A stretch of 64,000 nt of DNA from an uncultured Sphaerochaeta sp. (GTDB lineage: Bacteria; Spirochaetota; Spirochaetia; Sphaerochaetales; Sphaerochaetaceae). Numbering within the stretch: position 1 is the stretch's first letter; the number at the start of each line of letters is the position of its first letter. The notes beneath the pieces are model-generated. The model made no database searches. It worked only from the letters and a program-made list of their open reading frames with translations, and was not told the origin of the DNA. The position numbers and the translations under genes were made by a program. The stretch spans positions 496,001 to 560,000 of the forward strand of contig NZ_OY781873.1 in assembly GCF_963677075.1 (NCBI RefSeq), in the 5' to 3' direction. This document shows, in pieces, positions 17,588 to 25,989 of the stretch.

Positions 17588-19354
17588 ATGAGGATGTCCA
17601 AACTCTTTTCCAAAACCCTGAGAGAAGCCCCAAACGGTGCTGATAGCAAGGGGTATGAATATCTGCTGCGAGCAGGCTTTATCCGCCAGTTGGGAGCTGG
17701 CATCTTCACCTTGCTCCCCTTTGGGTTCAGTGCGACCAAGAAGATAGAACAAGTCATTCGTGAAGAGATGAATGCAATCGGGGGACAAGAGATCCTGATG
17801 CCGCTGGTCAATCCTGCGGATATCTGGAAGGAAACCGGCCGATTCTACAGCATCGACCGAGAGATGAGTAGGTTCAATGACCGCGCGGGAAGGGATATGG
17901 TCCTTGCCATGACCCATGAGGAAGCTGTCACTGATCTCGCCCGTGGAGAGATTGACAGCTACAAGCGGCTTCCCCTGCTTGTGTATCAGATCCAGACCAA
18001 GTGGCGGGATGATCCCCGTCCTCGTGCAGGTCTTATCAGGGTGAGAGAGTTCACCATGAAGGACAGCTATTCCTTCGATATTGACCAGGAAGGGCTGGAT
18101 AAACAGTATGCTGAACATTATAAAGCCTATTTCAGGATTTTCAGTCGCTGTGGCTTACCCGTTATCGTCGTAGGTGCAGACAGCGGCATGATGGGTGGCA
18201 AGATCAGCCACGAATATATGTACCTCTCACCCATTGGAGAGGACACCATCATTACCTGTCCTGCATGCCATTATACAGCAAACCGCCAGGTGGCTACCTT
18301 CAAGAAAACCTACTACAGTGAGGAAATGAAGGAAACAGAGAAGGTGCTTACCCCTGATTGCAAGACCATCGAGGAGCTTGCTGCATTCCTCAAGATAGAG
18401 AAATGCCAAACGGCAAAGGCCGTATTCCTGGTAGGGACCTTCATCAATGATACCAACGGGGAGGAAGAGGAAAAACTCATTATAGGTATCATCAGAGGGG
18501 ACCTCGAGGTAGAAGAGAACAAACTTCAGAATGCAGTCAAGGCAAACTCCCTCAGGCCTGCCCACCCAGAGGAAATTACTGCAAAGAAAATGGTTCCCGG
18601 CTATGGTTCAGCCATTGGTTGCGCGGATGATGTTCTTGTTGTGGTTGATGACTCAGTGGCAAAAAGCAACAACCTGGTCGCTGGTGCAAATGAAGAGGGA
18701 TATCACCTGCTTAATACCAACTTCGGCAGGGACTACCAGGGAGAAGTTGCTGATATTGCAAGTGCAAGTGGTGGCCATGCCTGTCCTGAATGCGGAGAAC
18801 CCCTGGTTGCTTCAAAGGGCGTGGAAGTAGGGAATATCTTCCAGTTGAACACCCGATACAGTGAGAGCATGAACTGTACCTACCAAGATGAGAACGGTGT
18901 CCGCCGACCTGTGATCATGGGATCGTATGGTATTGGAGTTGGACGTCTGCTTGCCTGTCTTGCAGAGAACTACAGTGATGAGAAGGGACTCAGCTTACCG
19001 ATCAGCGTTGCTCCGTTGCAGGTACACTTGGTGAGTCTGGTAAAGGACGCCCAGGTAGCTGAAACCATCTATCAGTCACTCACCCAGGCAGGTGTTGAGG
19101 TTCTCTATGATGACCGAAAGGAGTCTGCTGGTGTTAAGTTTGCTGATGCTGATCTTATCGGCCTCCCGGTTCGCATTACCTTGGGGAACCGTTCTCTGAA
19201 GGAAGGAAAGGTAGAGGTGAAACTCAGAAGCAATCTTGAAGAGTCTTTCTCCTTCGGTGTCGATACCGTAGTAGAGGAAACCCTCAGCCTGATCGCGAAA
19301 CTCAAGGATGAATTGGCCTCCCAGATTGTAGAGACTGAGTGGCAGAACAACTAA
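17588..19354 (+). CDS. proS: prolyl-tRNA synthetase, bacterial type with INS editing domain
   Basis: The 588-residue class II synthetase shows motif 1-2 (LGAGIFTLLPFG, THEEAVTDL, KWRDDPRPRAGLIRVREFTMKDSYSF), the bacterial insertion/editing domain from about 220 to 400 (AKAVFLVG, GIIRGDLEVEENKL), motif 3 (MGSYGIGVGRLLACLAE) and the C-terminal anticodon domain (VLYDDRKESAGVKFADADLIGLP). The start at 17588 has AAGGAG ten bases upstream. Confidence 0.97.
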   Translation: MRMSKLFSKTLREAPNGADSKGYEYLLRAGFIRQLGAGIFTLLPFGFSATKKIEQVIREEMNAIGGQEILMPLVNPADIWKETGRFYSIDREMSRFNDRAGRDMVLAMTHEEAVTDLARGEIDSYKRLPLLVYQIQTKWRDDPRPRAGLIRVREFTMKDSYSFDIDQEGLDKQYAEHYKAYFRIFSRCGLPVIVVGADSGMMGGKISHEYMYLSPIGEDTIITCPACHYTANRQVATFKKTYYSEEMKETEKVLTPDCKTIEELAAFLKIEKCQTAKAVFLVGTFINDTNGEEEEKLIIGIIRGDLEVEENKLQNAVKANSLRPAHPEEITAKKMVPGYGSAIGCADDVLVVVDDSVAKSNNLVAGANEEGYHLLNTNFGRDYQGEVADIASASGGHACPECGEPLVASKGVEVGNIFQLNTRYSESMNCTYQDENGVRRPVIMGSYGIGVGRLLACLAENYSDEKGLSLPISVAPLQVHLVSLVKDAQVAETIYQSLTQAGVEVLYDDRKESAGVKFADADLIGLPVRITLGNRSLKEGKVEVKLRSNLEESFSFGVDTVVEETLSLIAKLKDELASQIVETEWQNN

Positions 19355-19377
19355 ATCGAGAACCTAGAGAAATAAAT

Positions 19378-19409
19378 ATCCCCTGGTCAATATGCATTGA
19401 TCAGGGGAT
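19378..19409. terminator. bidirectional hairpin between proS and the ankyrin gene
   Basis: ATCCCCTGGTCAAT pairs with ATTGATCAGGGGAT with one G-T wobble. The U-run is weak on both sides; it sits between convergent stops. Confidence 0.7.
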
Positions 19410-19435
19410 TGTTGTATTTCTGGGATGAAAATGTG

Positions 19436-19948
19436 TTAGTTGGCACCCATCTTCTTCAACTGATTGATAATATAGGTGCGCTTTGCTGCTTTGGCATATT
19501 CAAGCACTGAGTGGCCCTGGTAGTCACGGGCATTGATATCAGCACCGGCTTTCAGCAAGGCTGTTACAACACGTGTCTCAGGGTTGGTGTTTACTGCCAT
19601 GATCAAGGCAGTCTCCCCAAGATAGTTTCGCGCATTCAGGTCAGCACCGGCTTTCAGCAATTCTTCAATGATCTTGGGACTGGTACTCTTGTTGGCTGCA
19701 AGGTGAAGTGCATTCGAGCGATACTTGGGTTCAGCCTCCTGAATATCTGCCCCTGCTTCCAACAATACCTTCAGTACATTCACTGACGAATTATATTGAG
19801 AAGCCAGCATAATAGGAGTAAGACCCCACTCATTCTGGGTATGAATGTCTGCACCCTGTTCAAGTAGACTTTTCACTTCCTTCACTTTGGTAGCAGAAAC
19901 TGATGCCGCCAGCAATTTTTTGTTCAGAGTCTCTTCTCGTTTTGACAT
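19436..19948 (-). CDS. ankyrin-repeat protein, about four repeats
   Basis: The 170-residue protein consists of ankyrin repeats with the G-x-TPLH-type signature in variant form (GLTPIMLASQY, SNALHLAANKS, GETALIMAVNT, GHSVLEYAKAA) and the inter-repeat LLEAGADI/LLKAGADL. There is no signal peptide, so it probably acts as a cytoplasmic protein-binding module. AAGGAG precedes the ATG by ten bases. The partner cannot be inferred from the neighbours. Confidence 0.9.
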   Translation of the reverse strand: MSKREETLNKKLLAASVSATKVKEVKSLLEQGADIHTQNEWGLTPIMLASQYNSSVNVLKVLLEAGADIQEAEPKYRSNALHLAANKSTSPKIIEELLKAGADLNARNYLGETALIMAVNTNPETRVVTALLKAGADINARDYQGHSVLEYAKAAKRTYIINQLKKMGAN

Positions 19949-20086
19949 ATGCAGAATATCTCCTTACTCATTATTTGAATTATACTTACTATAGGCAGTA
20001 TCCCAATTTTTCTCAAAATTGTACAGTCTTGTACCCAGTTTTCACCTAATTTCATCGCTCTGTGATCCTTTTGCATTCTTTTGGAT

Positions 20087-20116
20087 TTGATTCATCACAC
20101 ATATATGCAGTATGAT
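20087..20116 (+). promoter_or_regulatory. promoter of adenosine deaminase, leaderless arrangement
   Basis: TTGATT (20087-20092), 18 bases, TATGAT (20111-20116), then six bases to the ATG at 20123. No SD sequence is present. Confidence 0.55.
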
Positions 20117-20122
20117 AAACCC

Positions 20123-21208
20123 ATGGTAACCAAGGAAATCATTAAACAAGTCCCAAAAGTAGAACTCCATGACCACCTTGATGGAGGGTTGAGAATCCAG
20201 ACCATTATTAGCCTGGCCAAGTCACAAGGCATTACCCTTCCCACTGAGGACCCAGAAGAACTCCACCAGTGGTTTGTCAGGGGAGGCAAACAGAAAAGTC
20301 TTTCCCTATACCTTGAGTCTTTTGCCTTGACCACCAAGGTCATGCAGAACAGTGCAGCATTGCATCGTGTTGCCTTTGAGGCTGTAGAAGATCTTGCTGC
20401 TGAAAACGTATGCTATGCAGAGATCCGGTTTGCTCCAATCCTTCACACAGAGGGCGGACTGTCCTTGGAAGAAGCGGTACAAGCTGTACTTGACGGCCTA
20501 CAACAAGGAACACGAAAAACGGGAATGCCCACTGGACTGATCCTTTGCGCCATGCGCAACCAATCACCGAGTGTCAGCAAGAGCATTGCAGAACTTGCTG
20601 TGGCCTTTGCAGACCGTGGTGTTGTTGGATTCGACCTTGCCGGCGATGAGATTGGCTACCCTGCCAAGAAGCATCTTGATGCATTTCAATTCATCAGAAG
20701 CAAGAACTTCAATATAACCATCCATGCAGGAGAAGCCTTTGGGGTAGAATCCATCTGGCAAGCTGTGCAACTGTGTGGCGCTCACCGTATCGGGCATGGC
20801 GTACGCTTGGTGGAGGATATGGGGATTGAAGGAACAAGAATCGAGAAAATGGGTTCTCTTGCAGCCTTCATCCTTGACCGGAGAATACCGATGGAGATGT
20901 GTCTTACCAGCAATGTTGGGACAGGGGCTGTGAAGGATTATGACAGTCACCCCTTCCCCATCCTCTTCAGAAACAAGTTCAGGGTATTCCTCTGCAGTGA
21001 TAACCGCTTGATGAGTGATACCACGCTAACCAAGGAGATGGAGCTTGCAGTCCAATACTACAACCTGACCATCCGGGACCTTGAGAAGATCACGATCAAT
21101 GCGATGAAGTCCGCTTTCATCCATCATGACCAGAAACTCTCAATCATCTATGATGTGATCAAGCAACAATATGCTGAGATTCGCCAGAAGTACAATCTTC
21201 AGGACTAA
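20123..21208 (+). CDS. add: adenosine deaminase
   Basis: The 361-residue metallohydrolase has VELHDHLDGGLR (zinc ligands HxH), TIHAGEAFG (catalytic His-Ala-Gly-Glu), HRIGHGVRL and the zinc-ligand region FLCSDNRLMSDTTLTKE, in ADA order and length. It deaminates adenosine to inosine in purine salvage, which fits the purine-nucleoside phosphorylase and nucleoside transporter at 60-64 kb. The start at 20123 is chosen from the promoter position. The 3' end overlaps the convergent rhomboid gene by four bases. In SDNRLMSDTT the final Asn-Asp of classical ADA (SxNDPxM) is altered, so a related aminohydrolase activity is possible. Confidence 0.85.
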   Translation: MVTKEIIKQVPKVELHDHLDGGLRIQTIISLAKSQGITLPTEDPEELHQWFVRGGKQKSLSLYLESFALTTKVMQNSAALHRVAFEAVEDLAAENVCYAEIRFAPILHTEGGLSLEEAVQAVLDGLQQGTRKTGMPTGLILCAMRNQSPSVSKSIAELAVAFADRGVVGFDLAGDEIGYPAKKHLDAFQFIRSKNFNITIHAGEAFGVESIWQAVQLCGAHRIGHGVRLVEDMGIEGTRIEKMGSLAAFILDRRIPMEMCLTSNVGTGAVKDYDSHPFPILFRNKFRVFLCSDNRLMSDTTLTKEMELAVQYYNLTIRDLEKITINAMKSAFIHHDQKLSIIYDVIKQQYAEIRQKYNLQD

Positions 21209-21843
21209 AGCGTTCGCCTGAATACTTCCAGAGGATTGATCCTCATACGGATCCTGCAGTACAGGTACCCGAATATCAAACCACTGAGATGGGTAAGGTG
21301 TGCCACATTTCCCCCAGCTCCAAATACATGGCTGGAAAGCTCAATGAGAGCATACAAGATGACCAGAATCGGGGCTCTGATGGGAATGAGACCAAAGACG
21401 AAGATTACCGAGTAAGGATAGAAGACTGCGAACATCAAGAGCACCCCGTAGATAGCTCCCGATGCACCCACAAGGATGACATTTGTTCCGGCAAGATAGT
21501 AACTGAAGAAACTGACAATGCCACTAAACAAACCAGTCAGGAGATAGAACAGGAGAAACTCCTTGCTTCCTATCCTACGTTCAACCATCGAACCAAAGAT
21601 GAAAAGGCTCAGCATGTTGAATAGCAGATGACTGAACCCTCCATGCACAAACATGTAGGTAAAAGGTTGCCAGAGATATCCACCCAACACCAGGGAAGGT
21701 ATCATTGCAAGATAGTAGGTAAGCCTTGGGTAGACCATCGATGTGAGGAAATACACCAAGACGTTGATGATAACCAACTTGAGCGTAACATTTTTATAGG
21801 TAGTATCCCGGAATCTCCGGTTTAAAATAGTACTCTTTTTCAT
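21205..21843 (-). CDS. rhomboid-family intramembrane serine protease
   Basis: The 212-residue protein has six membrane helices with the catalytic serine in GASGAIYG and the catalytic histidine in HLTHLSGLIFG, plus the oxyanion-loop HGGFSHLLFNM. Rhomboids cleave transmembrane segments of client proteins in the membrane; no client is evident. The start is uncertain: ATG 21843 lies six bases after a -10-like TACTGT, with TTGACG 17 bases further upstream, and no SD is visible. An in-frame ATG at 21849 and a GTG at 21924 are alternatives. Confidence 0.9.
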   Translation of the reverse strand: MKKSTILNRRFRDTTYKNVTLKLVIINVLVYFLTSMVYPRLTYYLAMIPSLVLGGYLWQPFTYMFVHGGFSHLLFNMLSLFIFGSMVERRIGSKEFLLFYLLTGLFSGIVSFFSYYLAGTNVILVGASGAIYGVLLMFAVFYPYSVIFVFGLIPIRAPILVILYALIELSSHVFGAGGNVAHLTHLSGLIFGYLYCRIRMRINPLEVFRRTL

Positions 21844-21849
21844 AAACAT

Positions 21850-21878
21850 ACAGTATATAGGGAAGGAGCCAACGTCAA
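21850..21878 (-). promoter_or_regulatory. promoter of the rhomboid gene
   Basis: On the minus strand TTGACG (21878-21873), 17 bases, TACTGT (21855-21850), then six bases to ATG 21843. Confidence 0.5.
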
Positions 21879-21905
21879 TTGAGCAAAATTTGCACACCTT
21901 TTTGT

Positions 21906-21928
21906 GAGTGTGAAAGCAATGCACACTC
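21906..21928. promoter_or_regulatory. inverted repeat, possible enhancer site for the sigma-54 promoter at 21977
   Basis: GAGTGTG (21906-21912) and CACACTC (21922-21928) are perfect inverted arms with nine bases between. The centre is about 87 bases upstream of the predicted start point, a usual distance for an upstream activating sequence. Confidence 0.45.
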
Positions 21929-21976
21929 TTTTCCCACCACTACTCCCATTTGAACGCTCTATTCCCGGTTTTGCTC

Positions 21977-21994
21977 TTGGCACGCTTATTGCAT
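21977..21994 (+). promoter_or_regulatory. sigma-54 promoter of putative small RNA 1
   Basis: TTGGCACGCTTATTGCAT has GG at 21979-21980 and GC at 21991-21992, ten bases apart. It is the best consensus match in the window. The start point would be near 22003. Confidence 0.85.
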
Positions 21995-22002
21995 TGTTAT
22001 GA

Positions 22003-22098
22003 GTAGAACAGAGCAACATTTTTTTCATACTCCTCCTTTTATACCGACAGGGTGCCAAGAGATTTTCCCCAAACCTCTTTTGGCACCCTACTTTTTGG
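22003..22098 (+). ncRNA. putative sigma-54-dependent small RNA 1
   Basis: This region of about 95 bases has no plausible ORF. It begins after a sigma-54 promoter with AGAACAGAGCAACA, then seven T, then TCATACTCCTCCTT (pyrimidine-rich, complementary to SD sequences). It ends in a hairpin with a 13-pair stem (GGGTGCCAAGAGA with TCTTTTGGCACCC, 22050-22088, loop with CCCC) and then TACTTTTT. The 5' part is nearly identical to that of the unit at 22245. Existence of the transcript is inferred. Confidence 0.6.
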
Positions 22099-22218
22099 AC
22101 CAACATCTGTGAAATTTTGAAATAGTGTAACAATTTTTCACACCGTTGCACTCGCTTGCACTTATAAGTATATTTACCAATAGTGATATTTAACTACTTT
22201 TTGTAATGTTTTTTATAA

Positions 22219-22236
22219 TTGGCACACTAGTTGCAC
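22219..22236 (+). promoter_or_regulatory. sigma-54 promoter of putative small RNA 2
   Basis: TTGGCACACTAGTTGCAC has GG at 22221-22222 and GC at 22233-22234, ten bases apart. The start would be near 22245. A direct repeat TTGCAC-TCGC-TTGCAC about 90 bases upstream may be an activator site. Confidence 0.8.
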
Positions 22237-22244
22237 TACTATAG

Positions 22245-22348
22245 ACAGAACAGAGCAACAGTTTTTTTCAAACCTCCTTAAAGTGTGATTTCTTTGGTGC
22301 CAGCGGTTCTCTCTCCCCACCCCACAATACCGCTGGCACCATCTTTAT
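22245..22348 (+). ncRNA. putative sigma-54-dependent small RNA 2
   Basis: It opens with AGAACAGAGCAACA as in unit 1, then eight bases of mostly T, CAAACCTCCTTAAAG (an exact anti-SD core CCTCCTT) and ends in a perfect 12-pair hairpin (GGTGCCAGCGGT with ACCGCTGGCACC, 22296-22340). Its loop is rich in C (CTCTCTCCCCACCCCAC). The U-run after the stem is weak (ATCTTT), so read-through into rlmE is possible. Confidence 0.6.
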
Positions 22349-22375
22349 GCTCTTCCGACTCTTTCAATAGTTTGG

Positions 22376-22381
22376 TATAGT
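22376..22381 (+). promoter_or_regulatory. -10 element six bases before rlmE
   Basis: TATAGT, then TGGATC, then ATG at 22388, with no SD. The -35 region (TTCCGA at 22353) is a partial match. Confidence 0.5.
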
Positions 22382-22387
22382 TGGATC

Positions 22388-22993
22388 ATGGCAACAAGCA
22401 GAAGAGACCGTGCAGACTCCTATACTAAACGAGCACACAAGGAAGGCTATCCAGCTCGCTCCGTCTATAAACTGGAAGAGCTACAACAGCACTTTAACCT
22501 GGTCAAGAGTGGGGACTCCGTATTGGATGTCGGAGCAGCTCCCGGATCGTGGACATTATATACACACAGAAACCTCATCAAGGGAAAAGGAAGCATCATA
22601 GCTGTTGACTTGAATCCCTTGAACCTGAATCCAGTACCTCCAACGGTCACCGCGTATGTGGGTGATGCGTTCTCGAAGGATATCAGGGAAATCTTGGTGC
22701 AACATGGTCCGTATAATGCAATCATCAGCGATGCAGCTCCTATGACGATGGGAAACAGAAGTGTCGATACGGCCAGGAGTGAGAACCTCGCAGAACAGGT
22801 CATCTATCTTGCAAAAGACCATCTGAAGCCCCATGGAAATCTTGTAGTGAAGATCTTTCAGGGTGGAGGACAGGTTGAACTCCTGCAATTGATGAGAACT
22901 CTCTTCAATAAAGTAAAACCCTACAAGCCAAAGGCCTGTAGGGATGACTCATTTGAGATTTATCTGGTGGGGTTGGACAGGAAGGATTCCTGA
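22388..22993 (+). CDS. rlmE: 23S rRNA (uridine2552-2'-O)-methyltransferase RlmE (FtsJ/RrmJ)
   Basis: The 201-residue enzyme has the SAM-binding DVGAAPGSWTLY and all four catalytic residues of the K-D-K-E tetrad: Lys28 (SVYKLEE), Asp115 (ISDAAP), Lys155 (VVKIFQG) and Glu190 (SFEIYLVG). It methylates the ribose of U2552 of 23S rRNA late in 50S assembly. It probably has a leaderless mRNA from the TATAGT promoter and may also be reached from the sigma-54 promoter at 22219. Its stop directly abuts the end of the convergent TPR gene. Confidence 0.93.
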   Translation: MATSRRDRADSYTKRAHKEGYPARSVYKLEELQQHFNLVKSGDSVLDVGAAPGSWTLYTHRNLIKGKGSIIAVDLNPLNLNPVPPTVTAYVGDAFSKDIREILVQHGPYNAIISDAAPMTMGNRSVDTARSENLAEQVIYLAKDHLKPHGNLVVKIFQGGGQVELLQLMRTLFNKVKPYKPKACRDDSFEIYLVGLDRKDS

Positions 22994-23626
22994 TCAGGCT
23001 TTCCGGGCACGTGCCAGGTTCTTGGCTGCTCCTTGATGATCAACCAACTCCAAAGTTCTGGTGAAGAACTCAATTGCTGACCTCTTGTCATTGAAGTGAT
23101 CAAGTGCCAGGCATCCAAGATTGTTCCATGCTTCTGCCTGTGAGGGGTCCTCTTTTACGATGCGTTCATATAATGAACGCGCATCTTCATAATCCGAAGC
23201 CAAGAGTTCTTGTGCCTGGGATAGTAGACTGGAAGCCTCCAAGGCCTTCGAATACGAATCAGCAGAGGAGAGCAAATCCAAGCGGAGCCTCATCAGGTAT
23301 TCCTCTTTTTCAGATGGATCATCGGCCAAGGCGGATGTATACCAGTGTATTGCTTCCTCCCCTTTTCCGGAAAGGTAGGCGATATCTCCAAGCAAACGGC
23401 ATAGACGCAAGCTCTCTCCGTAGCGTAGGGCGGCCTTTACCAAAACATCATAAGCCCTTTCCTTGTCCCCCGAACCAAGCGCTATCAGGGCAAGATTATA
23501 ATGCAACCCCATGGAGGGCCCCTCATGGTTTATGAGCTTGTGGGTGAAGCTCTCAGCCTCCTCCCATTTGTTCTGCACCATTGCATTAAGCATCCTTCGC
23601 TGATAATACCATTTTATTGGATCCAT
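22994..23626 (-). CDS. tetratricopeptide-repeat protein
   Basis: The 210-residue soluble protein has TPR-like helical pairs: ALIALGSGDKERAYDVLVKAALRYG, GDIAYLSGKGEEAIHWYTSALADDP, DARSLYERIVKEDPSQAEAWNNLGCLA, NDKRSAIEFFTRTLEL. It has no signal peptide, so it is probably a cytoplasmic protein-interaction scaffold. GGGGG four bases before the ATG serves as SD. The neighbours give no clue to its partner. Confidence 0.85.
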   Translation of the reverse strand: MDPIKWYYQRRMLNAMVQNKWEEAESFTHKLINHEGPSMGLHYNLALIALGSGDKERAYDVLVKAALRYGESLRLCRLLGDIAYLSGKGEEAIHWYTSALADDPSEKEEYLMRLRLDLLSSADSYSKALEASSLLSQAQELLASDYEDARSLYERIVKEDPSQAEAWNNLGCLALDHFNDKRSAIEFFTRTLELVDHQGAAKNLARARKA

Positions 23627-23683
23627 AATTCCCCCAGATAGTGATGCTGGGTATCAGCCCAACACCACCACTTTTCTCAGTCA

Positions 23684-25029
23684 TTAAAGGACAAAGAGTC
23701 CGATGATCATCAATATAGTGATGGTCGTCACACCCTGTACCAAGGTCACACCGGTTTGCGTCTTGTATGCCGTTGCAGTGTCCATATCGGAGAACTGAGA
23801 CACAACCCAGAAGTAACTGTCGTTCGCATGGGAAACCGTCATTGATCCAGCTCCGATTGACAGCAGAGCCAACACCTTTGCAATCTCACTGGTCCATCCA
23901 AGCTGTCCCATCAAGGGAGCGAGCATGGCACTGGTAACAATCATGGCAACCGTGGAAGCACCCATGGCGCTCTTGAGCAGTGCTGCAATGATGAATGGAA
24001 TGAGAAGACCTGCATTCAACTGCATCAAGCTACCTGAGAGCACTTCTGCAATCGGGAGGGTCTTAAGAACTGCACCAAAAGCACCACCTGCACCTGTTAT
24101 TGCCAGAATGCTGGCTGAACTGTGGATACCATCACTGATCCAGGAGAAAGCAGTTCCCTTTCCTTCATTCTTGGGTATCAAGGTGACTGCAAGGCCGACA
24201 CCAAAAATGAGAGCGGTTACCGGGTTGCCAATGAAGTCAAAGAATGCCTTTGCCCCATTCTCTCCAAACGGTGCTGAGGGGAAATCTGCAACAGACTTAA
24301 GGGCAATGAGGATGATGGGAAGCAGAATGGGAGCAAATGAACGCATTGCATTGGGTAGCTTTCCGTACTTTTCAACCAACTCTTCCAGAGAGACCTCTGG
24401 GTTTGCAGGGATATCGAACTTGCTGGAAATCTTCAGTGAATAGAGGTACCCAACCAACATAACAGGAATGGAAACCAGCAATCCTACCAAAATTACCAAG
24501 CCCAAATCTGCATTCAACGTACCTGCCATGATAATCGGTCCCGGGGTTGGTGGTACAAGGCAGTGGGTTGCATAGAGGCCAGAACTCAAGCAGGTTGCCA
24601 TGACGGCCAGGGAAACTCCACTTTTTGCAGCAAGGGCGCGGTTAATGGGGGAAAGGATTACAAAGCCCGAGTCACAGAAAACCGGGATACTGACAATGTA
24701 GCCGGTTAGGCTCATGGTCAGGGGAGCTCGCTTCTTTCCAACCAGTCCCAGAATTGAATTTGCCATCGTCAGTGCTGCACCGGTCTTTTCCAGAATTGTA
24801 CCGATGATGGTACCAGCAATGATGACAATACCGATGCTGCCAAGGATTGAGCCAAAACCACTGGTGAGCGTGTTGATCAAATCATCAACAGACATTCCAC
24901 CCAGAGTATTCCAACAAAGTATCCCGCAAGCAACAGAACAATGAATGGATGCCACTTGAACCGTGAAATCAAAAGCACCATTCCTACAACTGCGACAATA
25001 ATGACCAGAAATAAATACCATCCTGCCAT
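23684..25029 (-). pseudogene. GntP-family gluconate:H+ symporter, frameshifted near its N-terminus
   Basis: From ATG 25029 (GGAGGAACGAT directly upstream, a strong SD) the frame reads MAGWYLFLVIIVAVVGMVLL...HPFIVLLLAGYFVGI, the typical GntP start, then stops after about 50 codons. The rest of the symporter (GMSVDDLINTLTSGFG onwards, about 400 residues with SIPVFCDSGFVIL and LVPPTPGPI) continues in a different frame from about 24900. A one-base deletion, or a two-base insertion, in CTCTGGGTGG near 24900-24910 explains it. It may be a real lesion or a sequence error. GntP proteins import gluconate or related sugar acids. It lies 37 bases after an MBL hydrolase, probably in the same operon. Confidence 0.85.
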
Positions 25030-25066
25030 ATCGTTCCTCCTACTCTCTCTATCGTTTTCCCTATCC

Positions 25067-25897
25067 TTACAGGATAAGGCAAGAACCTGTACCATTATGG
25101 AAATGAATTGATGAATGTTCGGTAGCTAGATTGATGGCTTCTGCCCCAGAACAATGGTTGATACCCAGTACCTCAATTCCCTTCTCCTGGAATACCTGGA
25201 TGCTTCGAGCAGTCCTTGAACTATCTGCCTCGACCAAGTGAGTCCCTCCCAGCAGTGCATAAACTGGCTTGTTGAAGGTTTGTTGCACAGAGTCCAGCAT
25301 GTTCAGGATCCCTGGGTGGGAACAACCCACCAGCATGACAAGACCCTTTTTAGTCTCAACTACCAACAACACCTCATCATCAAAGCGGTCTTCAACCCAA
25401 CCTGCTTGCTCCCTGAGAACAAATCTTGGATGAATGGTCTCCTCTGCATGATTTCGTTTGAAATGGGTAAGCGCCCATACCCCAGGAGCAATTTCTGTTT
25501 TCCCGGTAATGGTATTGTGGGTGATTCCCTGTTCCTTGATGTAGTCCTGGCTAAAATCATTGCCAAGATACTGGTATGAAGCGTTGAAACGTGCATACTT
25601 TTCTGCAAAGAACCCCTGTCCTGTATGGAGGGTAAAGGCCCTATCTTCCCGTGATTGGACAAATGATTGGAACCCACCACTATGGTCATAATGACCATGA
25701 CTGAGTACCACATGATCTACGCTATCCAATTGTTTTCTTAACAGTTTGGCATTTTTGAGAAAAGCATTACTGCGTCCTGTATCAAAGAGGACGCTTGTTA
25801 TTTCCGTTTCAATTAAAAAAGAGAGTCCATGCTCGGTGATTAGGCCGGTATGTTCTCCTTGGGTATTCTCAATAAGGGTGGTGATTTCAATGGACAT
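25067..25897 (-). CDS. metallo-beta-lactamase-fold hydrolase (COG1237 type)
   Basis: The 276-residue protein has the MBL metal motif LSHGHYDHSGG near residue 67, further metal ligands in VGCSHPGILNM near 192, and a C-terminal GINHCSGAEA. It is most like the group annotated as 7,8-dihydropterin-6-yl-methyl-4-(beta-D-ribofuranosyl)aminobenzene 5'-phosphate synthase-like hydrolases, whose bacterial substrates are unknown. It precedes the GntP gene, and both lie behind a FadR-type operator, so a role in sugar-acid or lactone handling is possible but unproved. Confidence 0.85.
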   Translation of the reverse strand: MSIEITTLIENTQGEHTGLITEHGLSFLIETEITSVLFDTGRSNAFLKNAKLLRKQLDSVDHVVLSHGHYDHSGGFQSFVQSREDRAFTLHTGQGFFAEKYARFNASYQYLGNDFSQDYIKEQGITHNTITGKTEIAPGVWALTHFKRNHAEETIHPRFVLREQAGWVEDRFDDEVLLVVETKKGLVMLVGCSHPGILNMLDSVQQTFNKPVYALLGGTHLVEADSSRTARSIQVFQEKGIEVLGINHCSGAEAINLATEHSSIHFHNGTGSCLIL

Positions 25898-25924
25898 AGG
25901 ATACCTTCATTCTATAGTCTAACC

Positions 25925-25980
25925 TGTCAGAGGTCCGACAAGTTGACTATACCATAAACCCACATCTCCAGTTTTGTCAA
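25925..25980 (-). promoter_or_regulatory. promoter and palindromic operator for the MBL-gntP operon
   Basis: On the minus strand TTGACA (25980-25975) is followed after 18 bases by TATGGT. Just downstream is the palindrome TGTCAGAGGTCCGACA (25925-25940; TGTCnGA...TCnGACA), flanked by the arms TATAGTC and GACTATA. The site overlaps the expected start point, as for repression by the adjacent FadR-type protein. Confidence 0.6.
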
Positions 25981-25989
25981 ATAAAATAT

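Noticed and set aside
20123-21208. Adenine deaminase or AMP deaminase instead of adenosine deaminase
   Set aside because: Length, VELHDHLDGG, HAGE and HRIGHG order are those of the adenosine/adenine deaminase branch; exact substrate remains open but AMP deaminases are longer.
24910-25021. N-terminal extension that could make the GntP frame start near 25021
   Set aside because: The sequence (MVFISGHYCRSC...) is the wrong frame of the true GntP N-terminus that starts at 25029 behind a strong SD.
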